Origin: Anaerolineae bacterium
GTDB lineage: Bacteria > Chloroflexota > Anaerolineae > Aggregatilineales > Phototrophicaceae
Direction: 5' to 3'
DNA: 64,000 bases
NCBI GenBank assembly: GCA_022843385.1
Contig: JALHNT010000011.1
Location: 44,032 to 108,031 of the forward strand
Position numbers and translations under genes: made by a program. The notes under the pieces are model-generated. The model had not been told where the DNA came from, made no database searches, and was given only the letters and a program-made list of their open reading frames with translations. Of this stretch, positions 18,331 through 26,392 are shown in pieces (the first letter of the stretch is position 1; every line of letters begins with the position of its first letter).

Positions 18331-18962
18331 CCGATGACCAGAGCCGTGCCAGCGACCCGTAGTTGTAACGGGCCGTTGAAAGGCGCGCGTTCGATGAGAT
18401 GAAAGCGCGTGCCAGGGATGAGACCGAGCGTCCCCAGGTATTCCAGCTTATCGGCATCGTGGGTGTTGACACGGCTGATGACCAGATCGCGCCTAGCCTC
18501 GACACTGTTTAGCGGATAATCAATCACACGCGGCATATGACCATCAGCGGTTGGAATGGGTTCGCCATGTGGGCAGCGGCGCGGAAAGCCGGAGAGCTTC
18601 TCCATCCGCATCACCATCTCATCGCTGACCACAGCACCCAGGTCATCGGCATCGTCGTGCACCTGATGCCAGCCGAACTTCAGCACATCCACGAGAAAAC
18701 GCTCGACCAACCGGTGACGCCGGATGTTGAGCAGCGCCTCCCGCTCGCCCGCTGCGGTCAGGCTGATGCCGCGGTAAGGCTCGTGTTCCAGATAACCAGC
18801 AGATTTCAGCCGCTGCACCATACGGGTGACTGCTGGTGCTGAGACATGTAGCACCGCCGCCAGATCAGAAGTCGAGATAAACGGATTATCCTGCTGGTAA
18901 TACGCCAGCCGATAGGCTTCCGCCAAGTATTCCTGCATTGCCGGACTTGCGCTCATCAACAT
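18273..18962 (-). CDS. DtxR/MntR family metal-dependent repressor
   Basis: 229 residues. The N-terminal winged helix (about 8-65, with TSDLAAVLHVSAPAVTRMVQRLKSAGYL) is followed by the metal-binding dimerisation domain (HRLVERFLVDVLKFGWHQVHDDAD, with His, Glu and Cys ligands; CPHGEPIP) and a C-terminal FeoA/SH3-like domain (about 155-229, LGLIPGTRFHLIERAPF). Family members repress Mn or Fe uptake genes when metal is bound. No transporter for metals lies nearby. The 3' end is embedded in the cyclase gene's last codons on the other strand. Confidence 0.88.
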   Translation of the reverse strand: MLMSASPAMQEYLAEAYRLAYYQQDNPFISTSDLAAVLHVSAPAVTRMVQRLKSAGYLEHEPYRGISLTAAGEREALLNIRRHRLVERFLVDVLKFGWHQVHDDADDLGAVVSDEMVMRMEKLSGFPRRCPHGEPIPTADGHMPRVIDYPLNSVEARRDLVISRVNTHDADKLEYLGTLGLIPGTRFHLIERAPFNGPLQLRVAGTALVIGHELAGVLRVCTEDEFALA

Positions 18963-19076
18963 TCCCCAAACCGCGCGTAATTTCGCTTACGATAGTTAGC
19001 ATAAATATAGCGACGTTCGGCGTGTTTTTGCAAGCGTTAAATCTGGAGTTGACAATGGTTAGACCTGATTCGCTCT

Positions 19077-19104
19077 TTGACAGGCATGACCTTTCTGATA
19101 CAAT
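19077..19104 (+). promoter_or_regulatory. tRNA-Gln promoter
   Basis: A perfect TTGACA (19077-19082), a 16-base spacer and TACAAT (19099-19104) place transcription start a few bases before the tRNA at 19118. Another TTGACA at 19049 lacks a matching -10. Confidence 0.85.
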
Positions 19105-19117
19105 GCTCATCTCATAG

Positions 19118-19188
19118 TGGGGGATAGTTCAACGGCAGAACGATGGCCTTTGGAGCCACTAATCCTGGTTCGAATCCAGGTCCCCCAG
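19118..19188 (+). tRNA. tRNA-Gln (anticodon TTG)
   Basis: 71 bases folding into a full cloverleaf: acceptor TGGGGGA/TCCCCCA, D arm GTTC/GAAC, anticodon stem with loop CTTTGGA (TTG at 19150-19152), 4-base variable loop, and T arm CCTGG-TTCGAAT-CCAGG. The outermost anticodon-stem pair is A-C. The discriminator is G and the CCA end is not encoded, so it must be added after transcription. Confidence 0.97.
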
Positions 19189-19193
19189 TACCG

Positions 19194-19230
19194 AACGAGC
19201 AGCCACAGGGCTGTTCGTTTTCTTTATTGG
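19194..19230 (+). terminator. Rho-independent terminator of tRNA-Gln
   Basis: AACGAGCAGCC pairs with GGCTGTTCGTT (one G-U pair) around a 4-base loop, followed directly by TTTCTTTATT. Confidence 0.9.
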
Positions 19231-19258
19231 CTTTGCTCGATCAGATGTGGGACGTAAA

Positions 19259-19284
19259 GAGGGCAGTAGTCAACCACTGCCCTC
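19259..19284 (-). terminator. Probable terminator of the rhodopsin gene
   Basis: GAGGGCAGT and ACTGCCCTC form a perfect 9-bp stem with an 8-base loop. Read on the minus strand it is followed by TTTACG. It lies about 85 bases past the rhodopsin stop. Confidence 0.65.
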
Positions 19285-19368
19285 AATTGCGGATGCTTAT
19301 TTGCTGGCGGCCCACCGCATTAGCATCCGCAGCCTTGACAGGGTTTGGGAAAGCACTGGCCTTCCCAT

Positions 19369-20151
19369 TTAGCTCATGGGTGATGGCACAGGCGTTGTTA
19401 CTGCTTCATATTTCCAGCCCGCGGCCTTCGACTTTTCGCTGGCGATGGCATAGATCAGGAGGCCGTAACCAGCCTTCGCCGCCACATCAGCGATGCAGTA
19501 GCCTACCTGCACGGCCACAATGGCTGCTGATCCGGAGACGCCAAAGATGGGCAGCAGGTAGACGATAGGATAGAAGCCCCAGGTCGCCAGCAGCAGCAGG
19601 CGCGCATTGCGGATCAGGATGCGTCCCTGCGGCGTCTGCTCCTGCATCGCGCCGCCCAGTCCGGTGAAAAGCACATACACCAGGTACAGGAAGGGCAGGG
19701 TCGAGATGAATCCCCACAGCGCCCGTGTCCCCATATCCGTCGCGATTTCGCCGGGATAACCGAGGATAACCATCAGTGCCGCTGCCGTCGCCAGTGTAAA
19801 GGTCAGCCGTCCCCGATTGCGAGGATTAATCACGTAGATCAACTCAGCCACCAGCAGCGGCACCGTCAGCAACCAGTCGATATAGCGGTAGGCATCATTG
19901 AAGGGTTGGCCGCTTGCCACATACACACCGTCTTGCAGTGTGAAGGCCGCGCTCCAACTTTCCAGGATGCGGAAATAATGGTAGCCGGCGACGGCGACAA
20001 CCAGGGCTGACATAATCATGGCAGTTCGATACTGGGGTGCTAGCTGTGAGCGCACCAGTATAAAGAAGATAAAGGCCGCCAACAGGGTGGCGAAGGTGAA
20101 TGAGAACATGTTGTAGACCAGATCATATTGGGCAATCGACAACTCAGGCAT
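19369..20151 (-). CDS. Xanthorhodopsin/proteorhodopsin-like light-driven proton pump
   Basis: 260 residues, seven transmembrane helices. Helix C carries Asp92, Thr96 and Glu103 (YRYIDWLLTVPLLVAELIY), the DTE triad of outward proton pumps (primary acceptor and carboxyl donor). Helix G has the retinal-binding Lys226 with Asp222 (CIADVAAKAGYG). His58 (AGYHYF) is 34 residues before Asp92, the same spacing as the His62-Asp96 pair of xanthorhodopsin. Leu100 occupies the tuning position, implying green absorption. Gly147 (LWGFISTLPF) is near where xanthorhodopsin has the Gly that admits a carotenoid antenna. ATG 20151 is chosen because TAGGAG lies 8 bases upstream; a 29-residue extension to 20238 is unlikely. 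No retinal synthesis gene is in the window. Confidence 0.95.
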   Translation of the reverse strand: MPELSIAQYDLVYNMFSFTFATLLAAFIFFILVRSQLAPQYRTAMIMSALVVAVAGYHYFRILESWSAAFTLQDGVYVASGQPFNDAYRYIDWLLTVPLLVAELIYVINPRNRGRLTFTLATAAALMVILGYPGEIATDMGTRALWGFISTLPFLYLVYVLFTGLGGAMQEQTPQGRILIRNARLLLLATWGFYPIVYLLPIFGVSGSAAIVAVQVGYCIADVAAKAGYGLLIYAIASEKSKAAGWKYEAVTTPVPSPMS

Positions 20152-20271
20152 TGTGAATACTCCTATACTACCGATGCCATTGACATTCAGTTTGTTCAAG
20201 ATATTGTGAATAATCTGAATGTCTGTCAGAGTAATCACAAATAGTTAGGATAGCATGAGTAACTAGCTAAT

Positions 20272-20287
20272 TGTGAATGAATTCACA
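20272..20287. promoter_or_regulatory. CRP/FNR-type palindrome upstream of the rhodopsin gene
   Basis: TGTGA-N6-TCACA, the exact CRP consensus, extended to TTGTGAA/TTCACAA. It is centred about 129 bases upstream of the rhodopsin ATG. Further half sites lie at 20151-20157 (TTGTGAA), 20204-20210 (TTGTGAA) and 20235-20240 (TCACAA). No CRP gene is seen in the window, but an adenylate cyclase gene is nearby. Confidence 0.6.
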
Positions 20288-20381
20288 AAAAAGCCTGAGG
20301 AGTTTGATTTCAGGGGTCAGCACCGGAATAGGACAGGATTGCTACCGTGTGCACTCGAGTTTTCTAACACTGGTGGTGCTG

Positions 20382-20540
20382 CTACGTGGGGTCTTCATCG
20401 CTCTCGATGCTGCCACTTTCGGCATCCACAAACTCGCCCTCATCATGCAGCGCCACATCAACCGGGTGCGTTTCGCCAGCGCAGACACGGGTTCTGCGAG
20501 TGGCCTGAACCCGACTGATCGCGCTGGTCTCGGTCAGCAT
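20382..20540 (-). CDS. Possible small acidic protein
   Basis: A 52-codon frame from ATG 20540 to TAG 20384-20382. The N-terminal half is basic (SRVQATRRTRVCAGETH) and the C-terminal half acidic (HDEGEFVDAESGSIESDEDPT). AAGG lies very close to the ATG. It resembles no family I know and could be a decayed gene. Otherwise the 20239-20690 stretch holds only the CRP-type site. Confidence 0.3.
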   Translation of the reverse strand: MLTETSAISRVQATRRTRVCAGETHPVDVALHDEGEFVDAESGSIESDEDPT

Positions 20541-20687
20541 GACCTTACGGATTAGGTGAAGGCTGGGTTGGTTTTGGATGTGTCGCGGAACAAAAAAGCG
20601 TCAATCGAATCAACAATATTACCTGCTTGTCGCACCCAAATGGTGTTGCACAAAAAACGTCCTCTCAGGTATTCTCATCATGCACCC

Positions 20688-20845
20688 TTAGGCTATTGCA
20701 GGAAAATAATGCTCCATATCTCAACCCCTATCCCCCAGCCCCTTTCCCCGCACGCGGAGAAAGGGGAGCAAAGCCCCTCTCCAAGCCATTGGGGAGGGGT
20801 TGGGGGTGGGGTAAATTGGATAGTTAAAATTCTGGAATAGCCTTA
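20688..20845. repeat. MITE-like palindromic element, copy A
   Basis: About 155 bp bounded by imperfect inverted ends (GGCTATTGCAG / CTGGAATAGCC) and possible TTA duplications. The interior is a C-rich arm and matching G-rich arm with nested hairpins (CCCCTTT/AAAGGGG and CCCCTCTCC/GGGGAGGGG). The right end (AATTGGAT, then TTAAAATTCTGGA) is shared with the element at 44380-44494. Confidence 0.6.
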
Positions 20846-20961
20846 GCAAGCATACGCTCTCCATGACCATCGGCCATTTTGCTCCCCTTCCCATTATGGG
20901 ACGTTCGAAGCGAGGGGGATAAACTGAATCATTTTGCAAAACGCATTTAGGAACAACACTC

Positions 20962-21714
20962 ATGCCAACGCCCATCATCTCTCACAGCGACCTGCTTCGC
21001 CTCAAACGTATGAACACCCCCACCATTTACAACGGTTGGGAGCAGATCACGCAGCATGACCGCCGCGCCTACACCAATCGCGCCGAAACCCGCGACTATA
21101 TGCCGCAGATGGGGCCGATGATCGGCTACGCCGTCACCGTCGTCATCGAGCCGAGCAATCCGCAGCATCAGAAGGATAACCCCGGCGCGCCGATGGAATG
21201 CCTGACTTACATCGCCAGCGTTCCCGGCCCGAAAATCGTCGTCGTGCAAGACCTCGACCAGCCCAATGTCATCGGCTCATTCTGGGGCGAAGTCAATTCG
21301 AATCGTCACCGCGCACTGGGTTGTGTCGGCACCATCACCGACGGCGCGATTCGGGATGTCGATGAAATGACCAATGCCGGATTCAAGGCTTTGGCGGCGC
21401 GTTTATGCGTCGGCCACGCTTACAGCACGCCTGTTCGCTGGAATGTTCCGGTCGAAGTGTTTGGCTGCCCGGTCGAGCCAGGCCAGTTGATCCATGCCGA
21501 CAAACACGGCTTCCTCGTCATCCCCGAAGACGATCAGGCCAGAATTCTCGACGCGGCCTTGTTCATGGACGGCAACGAGTGTGACACCGTGATCGCTGCC
21601 GCCCGCAGCGCCGCCGGCCGCACCACCGACGAGGTACTCGAAGCGATACGCCAGTCCGGGAGCGCCTTCCGTCAGGCCGCCCTCGATCATTTTGGACACA
21701 AAGGGGAGTGGTAG
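20962..21714 (+). CDS. RraA-like / HMG aldolase family protein
   Basis: 250 residues. The family core is visible as GEVNSNRHRALGCVGTITDGAIRD, where the Gly-rich strand, Asp and Arg-Asp match the divalent-metal and carboxylate site of 4-hydroxy-4-methyl-2-oxoglutarate aldolases and RraA. The C-terminal VFGCPVEPGQLIHADKHGFLVIP is likewise typical. It is longer than RraA (about 160 residues), with an added N-terminal and C-terminal part, as in catabolic relatives. GGAAC precedes the ATG. It could be an aldolase/decarboxylase of an aromatic or sugar-acid pathway, but no pathway genes are adjacent. Confidence 0.8.
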   Translation: MPTPIISHSDLLRLKRMNTPTIYNGWEQITQHDRRAYTNRAETRDYMPQMGPMIGYAVTVVIEPSNPQHQKDNPGAPMECLTYIASVPGPKIVVVQDLDQPNVIGSFWGEVNSNRHRALGCVGTITDGAIRDVDEMTNAGFKALAARLCVGHAYSTPVRWNVPVEVFGCPVEPGQLIHADKHGFLVIPEDDQARILDAALFMDGNECDTVIAAARSAAGRTTDEVLEAIRQSGSAFRQAALDHFGHKGEW

Positions 21715-21769
21715 CCAGCGCCTCGTCCGGTGTGCTGTCATGGCGGCGGCAGTCCTGGTTGTGGCAGCG

Positions 21770-22009
21770 CTAATCCAGCCGGTCATCAGGGGCGGGGTCG
21801 GCGGGTGGGACTTTGGCGAGGACGGCCTCGAAGGCGGCACGGCTGCCCCGCGCACCCCGCTGTTCCAGATAGTCGAGCGTCTTGAGCGCGGCGATTTTCT
21901 CGGCCAGCGCCAGCGTGATGAGGTGGTTGATGGAGGTGTTTTCCTGTTCAGCCAGTTCCCGCGCCGCCTGATGCAGCGAGTCCGGCAGACGGATGGTCAG
22001 GTGTTTCAT
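21770..22009 (-). CDS. Ribbon-helix-helix (HicB/Arc-like) antitoxin-type protein
   Basis: 79 residues. The N-terminal KHLTIRLPDSLHQAARELAEQENTSINHLITLALAEKIA is a ribbon-helix-helix DNA-binding domain of the HicB/Arc type. The rest is a short Pro-rich tail. No toxin gene of usual size lies on either side (55 bases separate it from the aldolase gene, 166 from the AIPR gene), so it is an orphan antitoxin or a stand-alone repressor. Its position next to a defence gene is consistent with an accessory patch. Confidence 0.78.
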   Translation of the reverse strand: MKHLTIRLPDSLHQAARELAEQENTSINHLITLALAEKIAALKTLDYLEQRGARGSRAAFEAVLAKVPPADPAPDDRLD

Positions 22010-22175
22010 CGTTCGTCTCTGAGTGTCTTCACGGTTTGCCTGATTATTGTCTCATGTGATGTAATTTCAGGCCATTAGAGATTGCCTCTATCGCCCTCGT
22101 TTCTGATAGAAATTACGCAGCTGAGAGAGTTGGGGCGCAACACGGAAGATCGCCCCTTCTGAAGTATTTTTTACA

Positions 22176-23945
22176 TTAAATGTTTTCAAAGGTATATACT
22201 CTATCTATCAAGTTAGAAAACCTTGCGTCTTTCATGTATTGGTGCATTCTTCTTGAAATCTCATCTCTATTGAGTCCAGGAGGAACCAATGCCTGCACAG
22301 TGTAAAAGGCGTACTTGCAGAACTTTTCAAATCTCGCTTTATCTTTAGTAATCAACTCAACAGTTTGAGACAAGAAGCTCTTTATGTTCTCAAATTCATC
22401 TTCTGGATGGAGGTTAGATCTCTCGGAAATATCAACTTTACATACAGATGAAGCAGCCAGTAGGGCAATATAAGCCCGATAACTAGGTTTCAGGTAAATT
22501 CGTTGATAAATTTGACTTACATGCTGCTTCGGATTTAGATCTATGTTCTTCATGGGTGGTAGTTTTTCCAGATTCTCACCCATCAGTGTGAGGCTAGAGG
22601 CGAAAGCTTGCTGAATATCTATCAAATCGCTAAACAGATTCTTTGTTTGATCCTCACTCTTAAAGAACAGCTCCAAGACCTTATACCTGAGTTCAGTATA
22701 GTTGTTGTCGAAAATGTTTCGTGGAGTCCTACTGAAGAGACCAATAAACAAAGACTTTACTTCCTCATAGGTAATCTCAGTTTGGTAGATTCCTTCAAGG
22801 ATTCTGAAAACTTCATGTCCATCGCGTGTCACTCTAACCCTTTTTGCTTGTGCAACCCTATCTGTAATCTGGAGCCTCAAATAACGTGCTAGCTCTAGAT
22901 CAATCTCATCGGGTGCATTTTGCCTGTTCGAGGACTTGGCAATATCCCACGCATCACTTGTTTCAACAACTTTGCATGTAATATAACATGTCTCTTGAGC
23001 ATATTTTACTACTGACATCGTTGTTTGGCATCCGTTAATGACGCTGGCAGTTTCCAAAAGTACCTTTGTGTCGGACACGACATTGACCTTTGCTGCCTTA
23101 AAAGTTACCCCATTATTCCTAGCCAGCATCTCGTTTGGTCTTTCCAGTACTGTCTGCTTTATTGCTTGATTAACAGTTTGGCGACCAGCCATTGGTTTCT
23201 TTCCACTTGTTTCACCCAAAAAGTCTCTAATGTTCTCGAAAAAGATCGCGTTACCGTTTTCCTCGTATATGCGTTTAATTGTTTCAGAAGAAACAATGCC
23301 AAGATAAACATTTCCGAAATCTATGAACGGTTTTTCAAATGTTAATTCTATTTTACCAGGTATAGTATAGTTTCTGCGGTATTCTGCCTGGAGTATTGAG
23401 AGAATATCTTCGCCGTCAATTATCTCTATTCGCTTTTCCTGAAGCAATCGATTATAAAACGCCACAGAGCTTTTTTGTGATTTGGCATACACATCAATCA
23501 ACCCCTTTTTTTGTGAAAACATCACAATCTGGAAGTTCACTTCAACTCGTGGCGAGTCATCATTGTCATCCTGATTTTCATGAAATAGTTTCATTTGTTG
23601 AGGTTTACCCTCAGAATTCTTTTGAAATATCTCAAAGTCACTAATTATGGCATCAATCTCCTTAATCTCTCTCTTGATGGAATACTTTGCTTGTATACAC
23701 AATATCCGACTACTGTCGGCGTTTTCGCCAATGATATCTATTCCTTCATCATAGGAGCCTTTTTGCTTCTCTGGTTTCTCAATCCCAGCTCCCAGTTCCG
23801 TTCTTGGTGTTAAATAGGATACCAAATCAGCAAATTTGTCTCCCTTCTCTGTAGAATTAAGCCCTTCAAACTCTTGATCCAAAAACTCCTTAAATATTGA
23901 ATAGTTCTCGAGATATTCGGGAAGGTCGGTACTATAGTAATTCAT
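22176..23945 (-). CDS. AIPR family (abortive phage infection) protein with an Mrr-like nuclease region
   Basis: 589 residues. The N-terminal part has a nuclease-like core, EGIDIIGENADSSRILCIQAKYS, with Asp and the Q-x-K pair of the Mrr-type PD-(D/E)xK fold. The AIPR domain (about 220-510) shows the family motif FFENIRDFLGET, then VNQAIKQTVL, ARNNGVTF and VINGCQTT. The gene is distinctly AT-rich compared with its neighbours, which points to transfer. A TATACT box lies at 23957-23962 upstream. AIPR proteins act in phage abortive infection, often beside restriction systems; none is visible here. The spacer 23946-24182 holds nothing else recognisable. Confidence 0.85.
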   Translation of the reverse strand: MNYYSTDLPEYLENYSIFKEFLDQEFEGLNSTEKGDKFADLVSYLTPRTELGAGIEKPEKQKGSYDEGIDIIGENADSSRILCIQAKYSIKREIKEIDAIISDFEIFQKNSEGKPQQMKLFHENQDDNDDSPRVEVNFQIVMFSQKKGLIDVYAKSQKSSVAFYNRLLQEKRIEIIDGEDILSILQAEYRRNYTIPGKIELTFEKPFIDFGNVYLGIVSSETIKRIYEENGNAIFFENIRDFLGETSGKKPMAGRQTVNQAIKQTVLERPNEMLARNNGVTFKAAKVNVVSDTKVLLETASVINGCQTTMSVVKYAQETCYITCKVVETSDAWDIAKSSNRQNAPDEIDLELARYLRLQITDRVAQAKRVRVTRDGHEVFRILEGIYQTEITYEEVKSLFIGLFSRTPRNIFDNNYTELRYKVLELFFKSEDQTKNLFSDLIDIQQAFASSLTLMGENLEKLPPMKNIDLNPKQHVSQIYQRIYLKPSYRAYIALLAASSVCKVDISERSNLHPEDEFENIKSFLSQTVELITKDKARFEKFCKYAFYTVQALVPPGLNRDEISRRMHQYMKDARFSNLIDRVYTFENI

Positions 23946-24182
23946 GATTCAACCTTAGTATAAAGCCTCTACTTTATATGCAATGATCAAAGTCTACATC
24001 GAATGCTCGATTCTGGGCAAATACCAATCTATTATCTCCAAATGTCAGGGTGTCAATGTGCATCACGATGAAAAAAAGTCGCCAAAAATCGACAACTGAT
24101 CGATCAAATTTGTGGTTGATAGATGAATTGAACAAAACTCAAAATGGGATTGAGACCCTTTCAATAACTCTGAAGATCCTTC

Positions 24183-25421
24183 TCACCCCACCCCCTCCAG
24201 CGGCAGGAGGCGGCGGGCGAAGCCGTGATCGAACTCGGCGTCGAGGATGAAGGTGGCGGCCCCGATGGCGCTGGCGAGTGCGTCCAGCTCGGTCAGCGAC
24301 AGGCGAACACGTTCGCGGATGGGACGGATGAGGTAGCGCTGGGCCTCGCGGCGGATGATCTCCAGCAGGATGCTGTTGCCCTGCATGACGCTGCCGGTCA
24401 GCACGATCTGGTCACAGGAATACAGGTTGATGAGGGTCGCCAGCCCCAGCCCCAGCCATTGACCGGCGTGTTCCATCAGCGCCAGCGCCACCGCGTCGCC
24501 GCGCCGCGCCGCCTCGACGATCAGCCCGATGGTCAGCCGCGCCGGGTCATCGCACAGGCTGTGCAGCAGGGTGGCGGTTCCCTGCTTCATCAGTTCGCGC
24601 GCCCGCATCTCGATGGCCGTGCCGGAGGCCACCGTCTCCAGGCAGCCCTGCCCGCCGCAGCGACACGGACTGCCGCCGATCATGACCGGGATGTGACCAA
24701 GTTCGCCGGCCAGCCCCAGCGCCCCCCGATAAAGCGCGCCATCGAGGATGACGCCGGTGCCGATGCCACTGCTGACATTGACGCAGATGCAGTCGCGCCC
24801 GTCGCGCGCCGCGCCATAGCGTGCCTCGGCCAGCGCCATCGCCCGCGAACGATCATCGAGGATGACCGGCATCCCCAGCCGACCCGCCAGATACTCCTGC
24901 AACGGCAGCGATTGAGCATGGGGAATATCAATCGCATCGAGTGAGACGCCCTGCTTAAAATCGACAAAGCCGCCGAAGGCCACCCCCAACCCGCGCAGCG
25001 CCGCGCTGTTCAGTCCGAGCGACGCCAGCGTGGTTTCGACGATCTCGGCCAGTGAGGTCATCATTTCCGCCGGGGTGTTGGGCTGCTGGGGTGGCAGCTC
25101 CGCCTGATACTGTACCTGCCCGGCAGCATCGAGCAGGACGATGCGCGTCGCCCGGCTGCTGACATCCAGCCCCAGGGCGCGGCAGGCATCCGGCGCGAGC
25201 GACCAGAGCTGTGACGGACGCCCCGGCAGATCAGCGGGGGTGCTGCCGGTCGTCATGATGAAGTTAAAATCGGCCAGCGGCTCGGTCAACTGGCGCACCA
25301 GCGACACGCTGTAGCCGGTCAGGTCGGCCATCTGACGGCGGGTGAGCGGCCCGCGCTGGCGCAGCGTCCGCAGGATGAGCGCCTGCTGTTCGCTCGTGTT
25401 GACCGGATCGGCGGCGCGCAT
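24183..25421 (-). CDS. ROK family transcriptional repressor (NagC/XylR-like)
   Basis: 413 residues. The N-terminal winged helix (about 10-75, LRQRGPLTRRQMADLTGYSVSLVRQLT) precedes the ROK sugar-binding fold, with the ROK motif GLAGELGHIPV, the zinc-binding CRCGGQGCLET and a nucleotide-fold SSGIGTGVI. It probably controls the operon it ends. The ATG at 25421 overlaps the kinase stop by one base (TGATG), so translation is coupled. The ligand is likely a sugar or sugar phosphate handled by the same operon. Confidence 0.88.
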   Translation of the reverse strand: MRAADPVNTSEQQALILRTLRQRGPLTRRQMADLTGYSVSLVRQLTEPLADFNFIMTTGSTPADLPGRPSQLWSLAPDACRALGLDVSSRATRIVLLDAAGQVQYQAELPPQQPNTPAEMMTSLAEIVETTLASLGLNSAALRGLGVAFGGFVDFKQGVSLDAIDIPHAQSLPLQEYLAGRLGMPVILDDRSRAMALAEARYGAARDGRDCICVNVSSGIGTGVILDGALYRGALGLAGELGHIPVMIGGSPCRCGGQGCLETVASGTAIEMRARELMKQGTATLLHSLCDDPARLTIGLIVEAARRGDAVALALMEHAGQWLGLGLATLINLYSCDQIVLTGSVMQGNSILLEIIRREAQRYLIRPIRERVRLSLTELDALASAIGAATFILDAEFDHGFARRLLPLEGVG

Positions 25422-26389
25422 CACAACTCCCCGGCGTTATGCAGCCAGATGGCGCGGGCCGCCCCGGTCACGCCGGCGTTGAGTCCCAGTTCAGACGGCG
25501 CAATCCGCACCTGATCGAGCCGCACCATCTTGCCGCGACTGTTGACCGTCCGCAGCAACGATGGGGCGAAGGAGTCCCAGCCGAGCATGACGCCGCCGCC
25601 CAGGATGACCGCGTCCGGGCCGAAGATGTTGATGAGGTTGGCGACGCCCACCCCCAGGTACGTCCCCACCCGATCCACCAGTCGCAGCGAGAAGGGATCG
25701 CCCAGGGCGGCGGCTTCGGTCAACAGGCGGGCGCTGATCTGCTCGCGCTGGCCGTCGGCTAACGTCAGCAGCAGGCTGTTGTGCGGGGCTTCGGACGCGG
25801 CCATCTTGGCAATCGCCGGGCCAGCCGCCAGCATCTCCCAGCAGCCGCGCGCCCCGCAGTAACATTCCGGGCCATCCAGGTCGATGACATGATGCCCGAC
25901 CTCGTTCGAGTCGCCCAACCCGCGATACAACCTTCCGTTGGCGATGACCCCGCCGCCGATGCCGGTGCCGACGGTGACATAAACCATCGTCCGCGCCCCG
26001 CGTCCGGCACCGTTCCAGTGTTCGCCCAGCGCCCCGATCTGGCAGTCACCGATCAGGCACGAGGGAACGCCCAGCGTTTCGCGGAAGTGATCGACCACCG
26101 GGATGCCGTCCCAGCCGGGCAAGGTGAAGGGGTTGTGAATGCGTCCGGTTTCGGCGTCAATCGGGCCGCTGGAGCCGATGCCGACGCCAGCGATGTCGTT
26201 CACCGACACCTGGGCTTGATCCAGCAGCGTCCGCGCCAGCGCTTCCAGGCGGCGCAGACCGTCGGCGATGCCCTGTTGCGACCGGCTGGGGATGCTGCGG
26301 CGGCTGACGATGCGGCCATCAGCAGCCACCACCGCCCCGACCACGCTGGTGCCGCCAATATCGAGACCGATGGCGAAGGGAGCAGGCAT
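25421..26389 (-). CDS. ROK family sugar kinase (glucokinase-like)
   Basis: 322 residues. The phosphate-binding motif is GLDIGGTSVVGAVV at the N terminus. TVGTGIGGGVI is the second phosphate loop, and EVGHHVIDLDGPECYCGARGCWE carries the ROK His and the Cys zinc site. The catalytic Asp is in SLIGDCQIGA-like context (CLIGDCQIGALGE). It phosphorylates a hexose or amino-hexose with ATP. It starts 3 bases after the SIS gene stop. Substrate is not resolved. Confidence 0.88.
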   Translation of the reverse strand: MPAPFAIGLDIGGTSVVGAVVAADGRIVSRRSIPSRSQQGIADGLRRLEALARTLLDQAQVSVNDIAGVGIGSSGPIDAETGRIHNPFTLPGWDGIPVVDHFRETLGVPSCLIGDCQIGALGEHWNGAGRGARTMVYVTVGTGIGGGVIANGRLYRGLGDSNEVGHHVIDLDGPECYCGARGCWEMLAAGPAIAKMAASEAPHNSLLLTLADGQREQISARLLTEAAALGDPFSLRLVDRVGTYLGVGVANLINIFGPDAVILGGGVMLGWDSFAPSLLRTVNSRGKMVRLDQVRIAPSELGLNAGVTGAARAIWLHNAGEL

Positions 26390-26392
26390 GGC

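Noticed and set aside
19369..20238. Longer 289-residue rhodopsin starting at 20238
   Set aside because: The extra 29 residues precede helix A without similarity to the family, and a good ribosome-binding site lies before ATG 20151.
20262..20300. Transposon end instead of a CRP-type site
   Set aside because: TTGTGAATGAATTCACAA is a single symmetrical site with no matching distant end or target duplication.
20277..20555. 92-codon plus-strand frame downstream of the CRP-type site
   Set aside because: No ribosome-binding site or family pattern, and the opposite strand gives a somewhat better small frame.
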